From contig JACPYM010000011.1 in NCBI GenBank assembly GCA_016196035.1, positions 1-64,000 on the forward strand: a DNA stretch of 64,000 nt, read 5' to 3'. How positions within the stretch are numbered: position 1 is the first letter of the stretch; each line of letters opens with the position of its first letter. The DNA is from Acidobacteriota bacterium (lineage in GTDB: Bacteria > Acidobacteriota > Blastocatellia > RBC074). The notes below the pieces were generated by a model. It was not told the origin of the DNA. It saw only the letters and a list, made by a program, of their open reading frames with translations, and made no database searches. Made by a program: the position numbers and the translations under genes. Below are positions 16,636-26,272 of this stretch, piece by piece.

Positions 16636-19600
16636 TCAACGCGGCCTGGCGCTGACCGGCGCCTCGCCCGCTTGTCCCAGTGGCCGCGCCAGTACGCTGC
16701 TATCGCCGCTGCAACGGATGTACCAGGTTTGATCCGCCGCGCGCCAGACGGCCACATCCACTTGTCCATCGCCGTCATAATCGCCCGGCACGGCTTGATC
16801 GAAGTACGGTGCAGCATTCGCACCCCACGCCGTCACGCGGTAGTTGTTGCTCGCGCTTTGCCAGATGTACCACGTGCCCGTGCGCCAGATGGCGAAGTCC
16901 GTCTTGCCATCGCCGTCGTAATCCGCCGCGACCGGCACGTCCGTCCCCACGCCCCATTGCTTGCCGCTGAATTGGCCGTCGCTGCTGCGCTTGACCAGCC
17001 ACGTTCCCGTTGCGCGCCGGAAGACGGCCAGATCAGTTTTGCCATCGCCGTCGTAATCGCCCGGCACCGCTACGTCGTCGTAAGGCGCATAACCCGCGCC
17101 CCAGGCGGTCACGGTGTATTGCTGATCCGAACTGCGCAGCACGTACCAGTTGCCGTCGCTGGGCCGGAAGACGGCGCAGTCCGTTTTGCCATCGCCATCG
17201 TAATCACCCGGTACCGGCACATCGCCGAAGGCGCCCCAGGCGTTGACGAGCGCGCTGCCATCGCTGCTGCGCTTGACGTACCAAGTGCCGTTCGCGGGGC
17301 GGAAGACTGCCAAGTCCGTCTGGCCGTCGCCGTCGTAATCGCCCAGCAAGGCGAGGTCGCCCGCCGTGCCCCAACCGGGCGTGAGGCTTTGCTGATCGCT
17401 GCTGCGCAGAATGTTCCAGCGGCCCGTGCTGGCCGACCACAAGACCGCATCGCTCTGGCCGTCGCCGTCGTAATCGGCCTGTTGCGCGCGCGCCACCACG
17501 CGGCTGCCGATGGTCACGCGGTATTCGCGTTGGCCCGTGCAGTTGTTGCCGTCGGTAGCGCGGAGGGTGAAGCTGTACGTGCCCGCCGCCGTCGGGTAGC
17601 CGTAGAGCAAGGCTGCCTGGCTGTAAAACGTCACGCCCGGCGGCAGGCTGCCCGCCGTCATCACATAGCTGTACCCGGCGGTCGGACTGGCCGCCACCGA
17701 GTTGTTATACAACTGGTATGGCGCACCGTTCGGCAAAGCGGGCAAGCTGATCGTCGGGCAGCCGCTGAGCACGAAGGCATACGCGCGCGCCCCCGTGCAC
17801 GCGCCCCAGCCCGTCGCCGTGAGCGTGAAGTTGTAGCTGCCCGTCACCGCTGTTATCCCGCTCACAGTGCCCGTCGCCGCATTCAGCGTCAGCCCCGGCG
17901 GCAACGCGCCGCTGGTGACTGCATAGCTGTAATTCCCGCCCGCCGGTGTGGCCGTTACCGTTTGATTGTAGAAGGTGTTCAACGCCGGCGCGGGCAAGGC
18001 CGATACACTGATGGCCGGGCAATTGATCGTCAGCCTGTAGGCCTGTTCGCCCCCACAGGTATTCGTAGTCATATTGGTGGCGCGGATGGCGAAATTGTAA
18101 ACGCCCACAACGTGCGGCAGGCCGCTCACCACCCCGGCCAAACTGAGCGTCAGCCCGGACGGCAGATTGCCCTGGCTCAGCGTGAAGGTGTAATTGCCCG
18201 CCGGCGTCGCCGTGACGGTGTAGTTGTAGGCGATGCCCGCCGCGCCATCGGGGAAGGGCGGCGTGGTCAGCGTAATCGCCGGACAGGCGACCGTGAAGCT
18301 GTACGTGCGACTGCCCGCGCAACCGCCTGTCCCGGTCGCCGTGATCGTGACGTTGAAGGCGCCGCTGGCGGTCGGCGTGCCGCTGAGCAACCCCCCGCTG
18401 CTCAGCGACACGCCGGGCGGCAAGCCGCCCCCAGTGATGGCAAAGGCATACGGCGCCACACCGCCGCTGGCCGTGAGCATTTGGCTGTACGCGCTGCCGG
18501 CCTGCGCCGCTGGTAGCGGATTCGGATTGAGCGTGACGGGGCCGCAAGTGATCTGCAAGGTGTAAGCGCGCGCCCCGCTGCACGTGAGCGCATCGCTGGC
18601 CGTGACGGTGAAACTGAAATTCCCCAAGGCCGCCGGCGTGCCCGTCAGCAGGCCCGTTGGTGAAAGCGTCAGTCCGGCTGGCAACGCGCCGCTGGTGATG
18701 CTGAAGCTGGCCGAGTTGCCGAACGCGCCACTCTGCGTCAACGCTTGTGAATACGCGACACCGGTCATGCCGGCGGGCAGGATGCTGTTGGTTGGCGTGA
18801 CCGTGAGCGCCGGACACAGCACCGGCACTGGCCCGGCGGTTGAACAGTTGTTGTTGGTGTTCGTGTCGGGCACCAGGCCCGCAACGCAGGCCATGTTGGT
18901 AAGCGTGGTATTGGCTGCCGCCCCGGCAACCGTCCCCGTGACCGTGAGCGTCACCGAACTGTTGGCGGGCAACGAGGTAAGCACCGCATTGATTGCATTG
19001 CCGCTGCCGCTGGCGCCCGCGCCGCACACCGCGCCGCCGGTCGGATTGCCGCAACTGAAAGTGACGTTGCTGAGCGAGGCGCTGACATTGTCGGTCACGA
19101 CGGCATTGCTGGCGCCACTCGGCCCGGCGTTGCTGACCAGGATCGCGTAACTGATCGTACCGCCCGCCACGACGCTCGGCGGCCCGGTCTTGAGCACGGC
19201 TAAATCAGCGCCGGGCAGATCGAAGCCGAAGTTGGCCGTCGCCATGCCGCCATTGGTGACCGCCGCCGTCAAATCGTTCGGCGTGCCCAGCGTCGCGCTC
19301 AGCGGCAAGTCGGGATCATTCGTTTTGACCCGCACCGTGTAATTGCCCACCAGAATGTTGCTGAAGTTATAAACGCCACCCGCGCCGCTGTCAGTGATAC
19401 CCGTGACCGCGCCAGTGCTCTGGTCAATCAAGCGCACTTCGATATTCGGAATGCCTGCTTCGCCGCCGCCGGGCATATTGTCGCGGTCGTCGTCGCTGTA
19501 AACCCGCCCCGTTACCGTGCCGGTCGCCAGGTTGACGCATTGCTGGACGGTCACATCGTCCATCGCAAAATCGTTGCCGTAGTTGCCGAAGGTGTTGTTG

Positions 19601-20319
19601 CGCAGGCGGAAGGTGATCGTCGTCGAAGGGCCGGTGTTGAAAACGAAGCTGCGCTGCTCCCACACAAACTGCGGCATGTGGATGGGGAAGGCGGTCGGTG
19701 CCAGACGCGGCACCGTGCCGAAAACGTCCACGGTCTCGAACGAGACGCTCGCTTCCAACGCCGGCACGCTGTTGAGGCTGCCGCCGAAGATCGAAAACTC
19801 GTAGTTGGTATTCGGCTGCAACCCGCTGACGGTTTCCTCGAAGAAAATGTCCGGTGTGCCCGCCGCATTGATCATCACGAAGTTGTCGTTATCCAGCCCC
19901 GTCGTGTGGCCCTTGGGCTGATACCAATTGCCGTACAGCGCGGCGTTCGGGTTGTTGACCACCGTGTATTCACCGTCTACCGGATGATTGAACGTGTTGC
20001 CCAGGTTGTAATCAACATAGGCATAGCCGGGAATGACGCCGGCGGGCAGCGCGCCTGCCGATGCGCCAGGCGCGCCCGTGCCCGTCCCGAATGTGCCGTT
20101 GCTGGCGGCGGTGAAGAGATTGCCGCCCGTCAGCATGCCGCCCGCCATCGTGCAAGCGCCGTTAGCCGCCTGAGCGCTTTTCCCGGCGGCCAAGGCCGTG
20201 TGGGTGGTGCGGCTGGTCAGCAGCCAGCCCAGCGTGAGCGCGCAAAGCAGCCCGGCCACACAGCTTAAAACCAAGCGGCGGCGTTGTTGAGTTGTCGTGT
20301 TGAGCTGAATGTTTCGCAT
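16636..20319 (-). CDS. Giant secreted protein with CnaB-like, DUF11, He_PIG and FG-GAP repeats
   Basis: This is a 1227-residue protein from ATG 20319, eight bases after AAGGAG; an in-frame upstream extension is not preferred. The signal peptide is at residues 12-45 (LVLSCVAGLLCALTLGWLL). An N-terminal beta domain is followed by a SdrD/Cna-B-like module (about 265-373; GRVYSDDDRDNMPGGGEAGI). Next is a DUF11 module (about 373-496; VLKTGPPSVVAGGTISYAI), then at least six putative-Ig He_PIG repeats (about 500-943; LPPGVSLSSGGLLSGTPTAS style). The C-terminal FG-GAP repeats (about 943-1227) carry DYDGDGKTDxAVFR calcium-binding-like loops. It is probably exported and adhesive. No sortase or PEP-CTERM tail is seen. 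Confidence 0.9.
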   Translation of the reverse strand: MRNIQLNTTTQQRRRLVLSCVAGLLCALTLGWLLTSRTTHTALAAGKSAQAANGACTMAGGMLTGGNLFTAASNGTFGTGTGAPGASAGALPAGVIPGYAYVDYNLGNTFNHPVDGEYTVVNNPNAALYGNWYQPKGHTTGLDNDNFVMINAAGTPDIFFEETVSGLQPNTNYEFSIFGGSLNSVPALEASVSFETVDVFGTVPRLAPTAFPIHMPQFVWEQRSFVFNTGPSTTITFRLRNNTFGNYGNDFAMDDVTVQQCVNLATGTVTGRVYSDDDRDNMPGGGEAGIPNIEVRLIDQSTGAVTGITDSGAGGVYNFSNILVGNYTVRVKTNDPDLPLSATLGTPNDLTAAVTNGGMATANFGFDLPGADLAVLKTGPPSVVAGGTISYAILVSNAGPSGASNAVVTDNVSASLSNVTFSCGNPTGGAVCGAGASGSGNAINAVLTSLPANSSVTLTVTGTVAGAAANTTLTNMACVAGLVPDTNTNNNCSTAGPVPVLCPALTVTPTNSILPAGMTGVAYSQALTQSGAFGNSASFSITSGALPAGLTLSPTGLLTGTPAALGNFSFTVTASDALTCSGARAYTLQITCGPVTLNPNPLPAAQAGSAYSQMLTASGGVAPYAFAITGGGLPPGVSLSSGGLLSGTPTASGAFNVTITATGTGGCAGSRTYSFTVACPAITLTTPPFPDGAAGIAYNYTVTATPAGNYTFTLSQGNLPSGLTLSLAGVVSGLPHVVGVYNFAIRATNMTTNTCGGEQAYRLTINCPAISVSALPAPALNTFYNQTVTATPAGGNYSYAVTSGALPPGLTLNAATGTVSGITAVTGSYNFTLTATGWGACTGARAYAFVLSGCPTISLPALPNGAPYQLYNNSVAASPTAGYSYVMTAGSLPPGVTFYSQAALLYGYPTAAGTYSFTLRATDGNNCTGQREYRVTIGSRVVARAQQADYDGDGQSDAVLWSASTGRWNILRSSDQQSLTPGWGTAGDLALLGDYDGDGQTDLAVFRPANGTWYVKRSSDGSALVNAWGAFGDVPVPGDYDGDGKTDCAVFRPSDGNWYVLRSSDQQYTVTAWGAGYAPYDDVAVPGDYDGDGKTDLAVFRRATGTWLVKRSSDGQFSGKQWGVGTDVPVAADYDGDGKTDFAIWRTGTWYIWQSASNNYRVTAWGANAAPYFDQAVPGDYDGDGQVDVAVWRAADQTWYIRCSGDSSVLARPLGQAGEAPVSARPR

Positions 20320-20436
20320 GGTAATTCTCCTTGGTGTCTTGCGTGTTTGGGTCAGCAGATGAACCGTGAGCGCCACGCGCCGGGTAGGGATGCCCGCTGT
20401 GGGGACGCGCAAAGCGGCGGCCCCCGCGCGTGGCGT

Positions 20437-20760
20437 TCACGCTGCATCTGCCGGTGCAGGGAGACAACCGCGACCAGCGTCAGCGGTTTGTGTTTGTGCC
20501 CAGCGCAACAACGCGGGCAGACAAAGGCGCGGCGCGGCCGCCACGGCTTCACTGAAATGCAACGCGCCGGCTTCGATCCAGCGATAGACCTGGCGCGTGT
20601 CATAGCCCGCCGCCGCGGCGGCCTCATCCGGCGTCAGCCAGACGACGCGCGCCGCACAGGCCGCGCACCAGGCTTCGGTGACGGCCGCCGGACTGCTGAT
20701 GGGCTGGGCCTGAACGCTCAGCAATTCGCGGGTGACGATGGTGATTTTGGTGCGCCGCAT
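20437..20760 (-). CDS. Small HTH (excisionase/MerR-like) DNA-binding protein
   Basis: This is a 107-residue protein from ATG 20760; the open frame continues upstream but without a better start. A CAAC pair of cysteines precedes a helix-turn-helix of the HTH_17/MerR type, VWLTPDEAAAAAGYDTRQVYRWIEAGALHF. It lies 117 bp upstream of the giant secreted protein on the same strand and is divergent from the winged-helix TPR gene. It may regulate either, which is inference from position. The PAPRLCLPALLRW tail resembles other small acidobacterial HTH proteins of unknown role. Confidence 0.7.
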   Translation of the reverse strand: MRRTKITIVTRELLSVQAQPISSPAAVTEAWCAACAARVVWLTPDEAAAAAGYDTRQVYRWIEAGALHFSEAVAAAPRLCLPALLRWAQTQTADAGRGCLPAPADAA

Positions 20761-21024
20761 GTTTGTTTCTCGAAAGTTTGGGTGGGACGATTTGCCAAAT
20801 CGCCCCGCTATGTTTTGTCGTGCTGGCGTCCCGCTGCTAGACTGCGCCCGGCGTCGCAACCCCACGATCAGACGCCGGTCGCCCCCGCGCCTAACCAATC
20901 AACCGGCGAACCATACTTTCGTTCAACAGGCCGTCTACAGGACGGGGCGAAGCTTAGGCGGGAGGCCGCTAAAGAGTCCTAAATTTGGGGCTAAAGCTTT
21001 CCGAAGATTTCCGAAGACGGGTTT

Positions 21025-23055
21025 ATGTCCAAGCCTGAGAGTTCCTTATACGAGTTCGGCGAATTTCAACTGGATGCCGCGCGGCGCTTGTTATTGCGCC
21101 AGGGCGAGCCGGTGACGATTGCGCCGAAGGTTTATGAGGTGCTGCTGGCGCTGGTCGAAACGCCGGGCCAACCACTGAGCAAGGATGAATTGTTGCGCCG
21201 CGTCTGGCCTGACACGGTGGTTGAGGAGAGCAACCTGACGGTCAGCGTCTCGGCCCTGCGCAAGGTGCTGGGCGAACGGCGCGACGAGCATCAATTCATC
21301 GCCACGCTGCCCGGTATCGGTTATCAATTTGTCGCGCCGGTCAGTCAGCTAGAAAACAACCCGCCAGAAGAGGGGGGGCGCGGGTACGGAACGGGGAGCG
21401 TGAGCGACCTGCACCTGGGCAAGGGGCGCGAACCGCAAGCTCAGGTCGCTCACGCTCCCCGTTCCGTACCACTGGCTGAACAGGTGCTCGAACGCCAGAC
21501 CATCGCGCAAGTCGTGATCGAAGAAGAGACCGAGGCCGAGACGCACGCGCGCACAACTCCGCCGCTGCAATTACCGGCTCCACGCCGGAGCTTCGTTGCG
21601 ACGCGCTGGCTGGCGCTGGGCGGCGCGGCGTTGCTGTTGGTGGCGGCCTTGGCTTGGTACTTCCGGCGTGAAGCGCCCGCCAACAGCGGTCAGGTGCGTT
21701 CGCTGGCCGTGCTGCCGTTCACAGAGTTGGGCCAGTCCCAAGCGGATTCCGCGCTTGGCTTAGGCATGGCCGATACGCTCATCAGCCGGCTGGGCAGCCT
21801 CGGTCAAATCGAAGTGCGCCCGACCGCCGCCATTCGCCGCTATGCGGGCCAGACCGCCGACCCGCTGGCCGCCGGGCGCGAGCTGCGCGTCGAAGCCGTG
21901 CTGAGCGCCAACCTGCAACGCCAGGGGCAGACCCTGCGCGTGACCGCGCAATTGGTGCGCATCAACGATCAACACACGCTGTGGTCGGACACGCTGGACG
22001 AACAGGCCACGCGGCTTTTCACCTTGCAGGACAACCTCAGCGCGCGGCTGGCCGCGGCCCTGGCCTTGCCGCTCAGCGCGCGCGACCGCGAACGCCTGAC
22101 CAAACACGGCACCGCGAATATCGAGGCTTATCAGCTTTACCTGAAAGGCCGGCTGTTCTGGAACCGGCGCACGCCGGAATGGATTGCGAAAGGGATCGAG
22201 TCTTTCGAGCAGGCGCTGCAGTTGGATCAGCAATACGCGCTGGCTTGGGCGGGGCTGGCTGATTGCTATGTGCTCAGCTCTTCGGGGCTGCCCGCGCTGG
22301 AACGCATGCCCAAAGCCCACGCGGCGGTCGAGCGGGCCTTGCAACTGGACGAGCAATTGGCCGAAGCGCACGCCACGCGCGGGCTGATCAAATTCAAGTT
22401 CGATTTTGATCTGGCGGGCGCCGAGACGGCCTTTCAACGCGCCATCGAATTGAACCCGAATTACGCGACGACTTTTCACTGGTATGGCGACTGTCTCTCG
22501 CGCCTGGATCGTTTCGACGAAGCGTTGCGGCTGTTGCGCCAGGCCGAACGCCTAGACCCGCTGGCGCTGGCGCTCAAAGAGGACATCGGCACGGTCTATT
22601 ACCGCATGCGGCGTTACGCCGAAGCGGAAAAGCAATACCGCGACGTGCTGGCGATTGACCCGGGCTTTGCGCGCACGGTCGGCATGCTGGCCCTGGTTGA
22701 CGCGGCGCAGGGCCGTTACGACGAAGCCGTCGCCATGCATTTGCACAAACAGGAACTCGCGGCGGCCCCGCCCGCCGAGTTGAGCGCGTTCAAGCAGGCC
22801 TATCAACAAGGCGGCTGGGCCGGATACTGGCGCAAGTATCGCGCGGCGAACGGCGAAAAAAAGGGTAACGCCTACGAGAACGCGCGGCTCGCGTTGCGGC
22901 TGGGCGAACGCGCGCGCGCTTATGAATGGCTGGAGCAATCCTTCGCCGATCACAGCGGCATTCAGATCGACATCAAGAACGACCCCGAAATGGACCCGCT
23001 GCGCGCCGAGCCACGCTTTCAAGCGTTGCTGCGGCGTTGTGGATTCGCGCCTTAG
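21025..23055 (+). CDS. CadC-like winged-helix transcriptional regulator with TPR sensor region
   Basis: This is a 676-residue protein. The N-terminal OmpR/PhoB-type winged helix (residues 8-107) includes FQLDAARRLLLRQGEPVTIA, KDELLRRVWPDTVVEESNL and RRDEHQFIATLPGIGYQF. Residues 108-195 are a linker of which 120-149 are encoded by a perfect DNA palindrome (separate entry). A membrane segment lies at about 195-214 (WLALGGAALLLVAALAWYF). The periplasmic part has a FlgO/TolB-N-like domain (SLAVLPFTELGQ) and then TPRs from about 370. Architecture matches membrane-bound CadC-type regulators with one-component signalling. Targets unknown. Confidence 0.9.
   Translation: MSKPESSLYEFGEFQLDAARRLLLRQGEPVTIAPKVYEVLLALVETPGQPLSKDELLRRVWPDTVVEESNLTVSVSALRKVLGERRDEHQFIATLPGIGYQFVAPVSQLENNPPEEGGRGYGTGSVSDLHLGKGREPQAQVAHAPRSVPLAEQVLERQTIAQVVIEEETEAETHARTTPPLQLPAPRRSFVATRWLALGGAALLLVAALAWYFRREAPANSGQVRSLAVLPFTELGQSQADSALGLGMADTLISRLGSLGQIEVRPTAAIRRYAGQTADPLAAGRELRVEAVLSANLQRQGQTLRVTAQLVRINDQHTLWSDTLDEQATRLFTLQDNLSARLAAALALPLSARDRERLTKHGTANIEAYQLYLKGRLFWNRRTPEWIAKGIESFEQALQLDQQYALAWAGLADCYVLSSSGLPALERMPKAHAAVERALQLDEQLAEAHATRGLIKFKFDFDLAGAETAFQRAIELNPNYATTFHWYGDCLSRLDRFDEALRLLRQAERLDPLALALKEDIGTVYYRMRRYAEAEKQYRDVLAIDPGFARTVGMLALVDAAQGRYDEAVAMHLHKQELAAAPPAELSAFKQAYQQGGWAGYWRKYRAANGEKKGNAYENARLALRLGERARAYEWLEQSFADHSGIQIDIKNDPEMDPLRAEPRFQALLRRCGFAP
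21383..21470. repeat. Palindromic repeat, type B copy 1, inside a reading frame
   Basis: The arms 21383-21411 and 21442-21470 are perfect 29-base complements (GGTACGGAACGGGGAGCGTG... and ...CACGCTCCCCGTTCCGTACC). The loop is 30 bases. It keeps the frame of the CadC-like regulator and encodes about 30 residues between the DNA-binding domain and the membrane segment. Confidence 0.95.
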
Positions 23056-23101
23056 CGCGATTGGCAATTTGGCGTAGGGCAGTAGCCGCGCAGCCCGGTA
23101 C

Positions 23102-23184
23102 GGTACCGCGCGCGTGAGCAAGCGGCGCTTAGGCTGCCACACCAGTCCGCCGTACTTGACGTGCCACTTGCTCACGCGCGGCAC
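23102..23184. repeat. Palindromic repeat, type B copy 2
   Basis: The left arm 23102-23125 (GGTACCGCGCGCGTGAGCAA) pairs imperfectly with the right arm 23164-23184 (CACTTGCTCACGCGCGGCAC). It lies between the regulator stop and the next secreted protein. It is closely similar to the copy at 37055-37146. Confidence 0.85.
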
Positions 23185-23323
23185 TGTCCCAGCTTTGAGC
23201 ACGCTTGGCGAGAAATTTGAGGCCCGCCTAAATACAATCACACCACTCTCTGCGTATGTTGTGAAGCAGGGAAGGCCACGCCTTTCCACGCAGGCAACAA
23301 GTCCACAAAAGAGGAGTCGCATC

Positions 23324-24988
23324 ATGAACAGCAATTGGTTTCATTCAATCCGGCTGGCGCTTGCGCTGCTGGCGCTGAGCACGCTGGCGCTGGCGCAACA
23401 CGAACACCATACTGTGCCCGCCAAACCCGCCCGCCGCATAGCTGGCGTGGGCAACTGGCAGCATCCGGTCACGACCAAAAACATCCAAGCCCAACAATTT
23501 TTCAATCAGGGCCTCGCGCTCATTTACGCCTTCAATCACGAAGAGGCCGCGCGCTCGTTTGAGCGTGCGGCGGAACTCGATCCGCAATTGGCAATGGCGC
23601 ACTGGGGCTACGCGCTGGCCGTGGGGCCGAATTACAACGAACCCACGATTGACCCCGAACGCATGAAAGCCGCCTATGAAGCCGTGCAGAAGGCGCAAGC
23701 GTTGGCCGCCAATGCCAACGAAGTCGAACGGGCTTACATCAACGCGTTGGCGACGCGCTTTACGCTCGAGGCCAACCCGGATGGTAAGAAACTGGGTACG
23801 GCTTACAGCGTGGCGATGCGCGATGTTTATCAACGCTTTCCTGACGATTTGGATGCGGCGGTGCTTTACGCTGACAGTTTGATGAATGTGCAGCCCTGGC
23901 AATTGTGGGCGCGTGATGGCAAGCCGCTGGGCCACACCGAAGAGATCGTGCGCGTGTTGGAAAGCGTGCTCAAGCGCAACCCGCAACACGTCGGCGCCAA
24001 TCATCTTTACATCCACGCGGTCGAAGCTTCCAAACAACCAGGCCGTGCGTTGGCCAGCGCGCGCCGTCTGGGTAAGCTCGCACCTAAGGCCGGTCACCTC
24101 GTGCACATGCCCGCGCACATCTACATTCGCACGGGCGCGTATGACGCTTCCGCCGCCAGCAACGAAGCAGCGGCGGCAGTGGATCGTGCTTACATCAAAG
24201 CGACCGGTGCAAGCGGAATGTATCCGGCGATGTATTACAGCCACAACCTGCATTTCCTGGTCGAGTCGTACAACCGCGCGGGCAACTTCGCCAAAGCCCG
24301 GCGTTCGGCGCATCGGCTGGTCGCCAACGTGGCCGGGCATATCGAGATGATGCCCCAGATGGCCGGAATGCTCGAAGGCTTTTTGCCGTCAGAGGCATTT
24401 GTGCTGTTGCGCTTTGGCAAATGGAGTGAGGTGTTAAGACAGAACGAGCCGCCGCGTGAACAGAAGATCACGCATGTGTTTTGGCAGTACGCACGCGGCG
24501 TGGCGCTGGCTTCACTGGGTAAAATGGCTGACGCGGAAGCGGCTCGTAGGGCTTTTTTGCAAGAAGGTAACAGCTTGCCGGGCGAGACGCCTTTTGGCCT
24601 GAATTCGGCCAGCAGCGTCTTGCAAATCGCCGCAAGTGTACTGAACGCGAAACTAGCCGAGGCGCAAGGAACGCGTGAGCAGTCATTGGCGGCCTGGCGG
24701 CTGGCAGTGGACGCGCAAGACGCGCTGAATTACGACGAACCGCCGGGATGGTATTACTCCGTCCGCGAATCTTTCGGAGCGGCGCTTTTGCGTGCCGGAA
24801 AAGCGCCGGAAGCCGAGCGCGTATTTCGCGCCGATCTGGCTGATAATCCGGGCAACGGACGCTCGCTGTTCGGCCTCGCCGAAAGCCTGAAAGCGCAGGG
24901 CCAGCGGCAAAAGGCGGCGGCGGCGCGGCGTGCTTTCGTTAAAGCTTGGCGCAATGCCGACGCGCCGTTGCGCTTGAACGATTTGTAA
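23324..24988 (+). CDS. Secreted TPR protein
   Basis: This is a 554-residue protein. ATG 23324 follows GAGGAG and gives a signal peptide at residues 1-23 (SIRLALALLALSTLALAQ). The open frame extends further upstream through a palindrome, but that part is not protein-like. TPR-type helical pairs run through the protein (QFFNQGLALIYAFNHEEAARSFERAA near residue 55; further repeats near the end). LDPQLAMAHWGYALAVGPNYNEP is characteristic of a family of exported TPR proteins common in Acidobacteriota and planctomycetes with no assigned biochemical role. A strong hairpin with a T-rich tail follows. Confidence 0.8.
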   Translation: MNSNWFHSIRLALALLALSTLALAQHEHHTVPAKPARRIAGVGNWQHPVTTKNIQAQQFFNQGLALIYAFNHEEAARSFERAAELDPQLAMAHWGYALAVGPNYNEPTIDPERMKAAYEAVQKAQALAANANEVERAYINALATRFTLEANPDGKKLGTAYSVAMRDVYQRFPDDLDAAVLYADSLMNVQPWQLWARDGKPLGHTEEIVRVLESVLKRNPQHVGANHLYIHAVEASKQPGRALASARRLGKLAPKAGHLVHMPAHIYIRTGAYDASAASNEAAAAVDRAYIKATGASGMYPAMYYSHNLHFLVESYNRAGNFAKARRSAHRLVANVAGHIEMMPQMAGMLEGFLPSEAFVLLRFGKWSEVLRQNEPPREQKITHVFWQYARGVALASLGKMADAEAARRAFLQEGNSLPGETPFGLNSASSVLQIAASVLNAKLAEAQGTREQSLAAWRLAVDAQDALNYDEPPGWYYSVRESFGAALLRAGKAPEAERVFRADLADNPGNGRSLFGLAESLKAQGQRQKAAAARRAFVKAWRNADAPLRLNDL

Positions 24989-25035
24989 AAGCCGCCGCAC
25001 GGCATTGAAACTCAGGGCGGGCTTGGCGCAAACTT

Positions 25036-25110
25036 AGCGAGCTTGACGCGCATCGGTTGCATCGGAGCGCGTCGCGGTGGCAGGTAGAGCGTCAAGCTCG
25101 CTTTTGTTTT
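25036..25110 (+). terminator. Rho-independent-type terminator after the secreted TPR gene
   Basis: The 14-base arms AGCGAGCTTGACGC (25036-25049) and GCGTCAAGCTCGCT (25089-25102) are perfect complements, followed by a T-rich run to 25110. The loop is long (39 nt), so it may also be one of the local palindromic repeats. Confidence 0.5.
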
Positions 25111-25149
25111 ACCCCCACTAACATTTCCAACGCTGTTAAAGGAGTCGCA

Positions 25150-26079
25150 ATGAATCAACGTTATCTGCCCGCCTTGTGGTTAGCTCTTGCCGGGGCGGCC
25201 TGCGTGTTTCCGGCTGGCACTTTGGCGCAAGCCCGTCCACAACCGAAACCGGCTGCGCCACCGGCAACGCCAGCGCCTGCCGCGCCGGTCAGCACGGCGA
25301 AACCGCCCTCCAAAGACGAGGTCTATTTCGCCATCGCGCGCCGCATCAACGCGCAAAACAACACGGCGGTCAGCGGCGTGGTGGGCGCGCTGGGGGGCGT
25401 GATCGAAGTCAAAGACATCGCTATGGGCGCCGATGGCAAAGCGACCGTGACCGTGCAGGAACGCGCCGGCTCGAATGCCGCCTACACCCAGAAATCCATG
25501 CGCATCATGTTGACGCCGCCGGTGGCCGGCGACAAAGACAACAAATGGGCGTGGGAACAGTTCGAAGAGGGGCGCCGCTTTTACGCGGTGGATAGAATTT
25601 TCCCGTTTACATCCGGCGATCTGAATCGCAAGAAACAGAACATCAGCGCCAAGTGGGCCAACTTCTCCGCTGCCATCGGCAAACAACTCGAAACCGGTAT
25701 CAAAGCGCTGGAAACGGCCAAGGCCGTCATCAAAACCGATCCGGCGCCGCTGATTGCCTTGCTGCCGCTGCGCACCTCGCTGGCCGAGGCGCTCAAGAAT
25801 AACGAGCAGGACGCCCTGGTCAGTATTAGCCTGGAACTGAGCAGCAGCACCGATAACATCACCGCGCTGGCCGATACGTTTGAGGCCCTCAAAGCCAATG
25901 ATGCGTATTTGCGGTTGTTGGAAGAGTTCAAGGCTGCCGTCAACGCCATCATTGCGATGCGTCGCGATTATGTCGAGGCGGTCAAGGTTTACAACGAATC
26001 GCTGGAGCGCCTGCCCTACGCCTTGGTGGCTTACGGGCTGGAATTTCAACGCATCGAACCGAAGCTGACGGCGGATTAG
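25150..26079 (+). CDS. Secreted hypothetical protein
   Basis: This is a 309-residue protein from ATG 25150 with AAAGGAG just upstream. The signal peptide is at residues 1-26 (ALWLALAGAACVFPAGTLAQ), and a proline/alanine-rich spacer runs to about residue 55. The remaining helical body starts PSKDEVYFAIARRINAQNNT and contains long amphipathic helices. No catalytic or binding motif is recognised. It may act in the periplasm or at the outer membrane. Neighbours give no functional hint. Confidence 0.65.
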   Translation: MNQRYLPALWLALAGAACVFPAGTLAQARPQPKPAAPPATPAPAAPVSTAKPPSKDEVYFAIARRINAQNNTAVSGVVGALGGVIEVKDIAMGADGKATVTVQERAGSNAAYTQKSMRIMLTPPVAGDKDNKWAWEQFEEGRRFYAVDRIFPFTSGDLNRKKQNISAKWANFSAAIGKQLETGIKALETAKAVIKTDPAPLIALLPLRTSLAEALKNNEQDALVSISLELSSSTDNITALADTFEALKANDAYLRLLEEFKAAVNAIIAMRRDYVEAVKVYNESLERLPYALVAYGLEFQRIEPKLTAD

Positions 26080-26082
26080 CAA

Positions 26083-26202
26083 CCTGGGTACGCGCGCATC
26101 CCTGCGCGCCGCGTGGCGTAAAACGCATTGAGGCTGAATAGTTCTGGTGGCCTGATTCCGTCGTTTGCCACCCTTGCCCGCAAGGATGCGGGCGTACCCA
26201 GG
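26083..26202. repeat. Imperfect inverted repeat after the secreted hypothetical gene
   Basis: The left arm starting at 26083 (CCTGGGTACGCGCGCATCCC) pairs with the right arm ending at 26202 (GGATGCGGGCGTACCCAGG). It lies 4 bp after the stop codon and may also act as a terminator or processing hairpin. Confidence 0.75.
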
Positions 26203-26272
26203 AACTTTCGGCGCAAGGTTGCGTATGAAGCGCTGATGCAAACACAACCCCACGTAATCACAAGGAGAATTT

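Noticed and set aside
16543-18516. Long plus-strand open frame (657 codons) opposite the giant secreted protein
   Set aside because: It is the complement of the FG-GAP/He_PIG repeats; the translation is Arg/Ala-rich low-complexity sequence.
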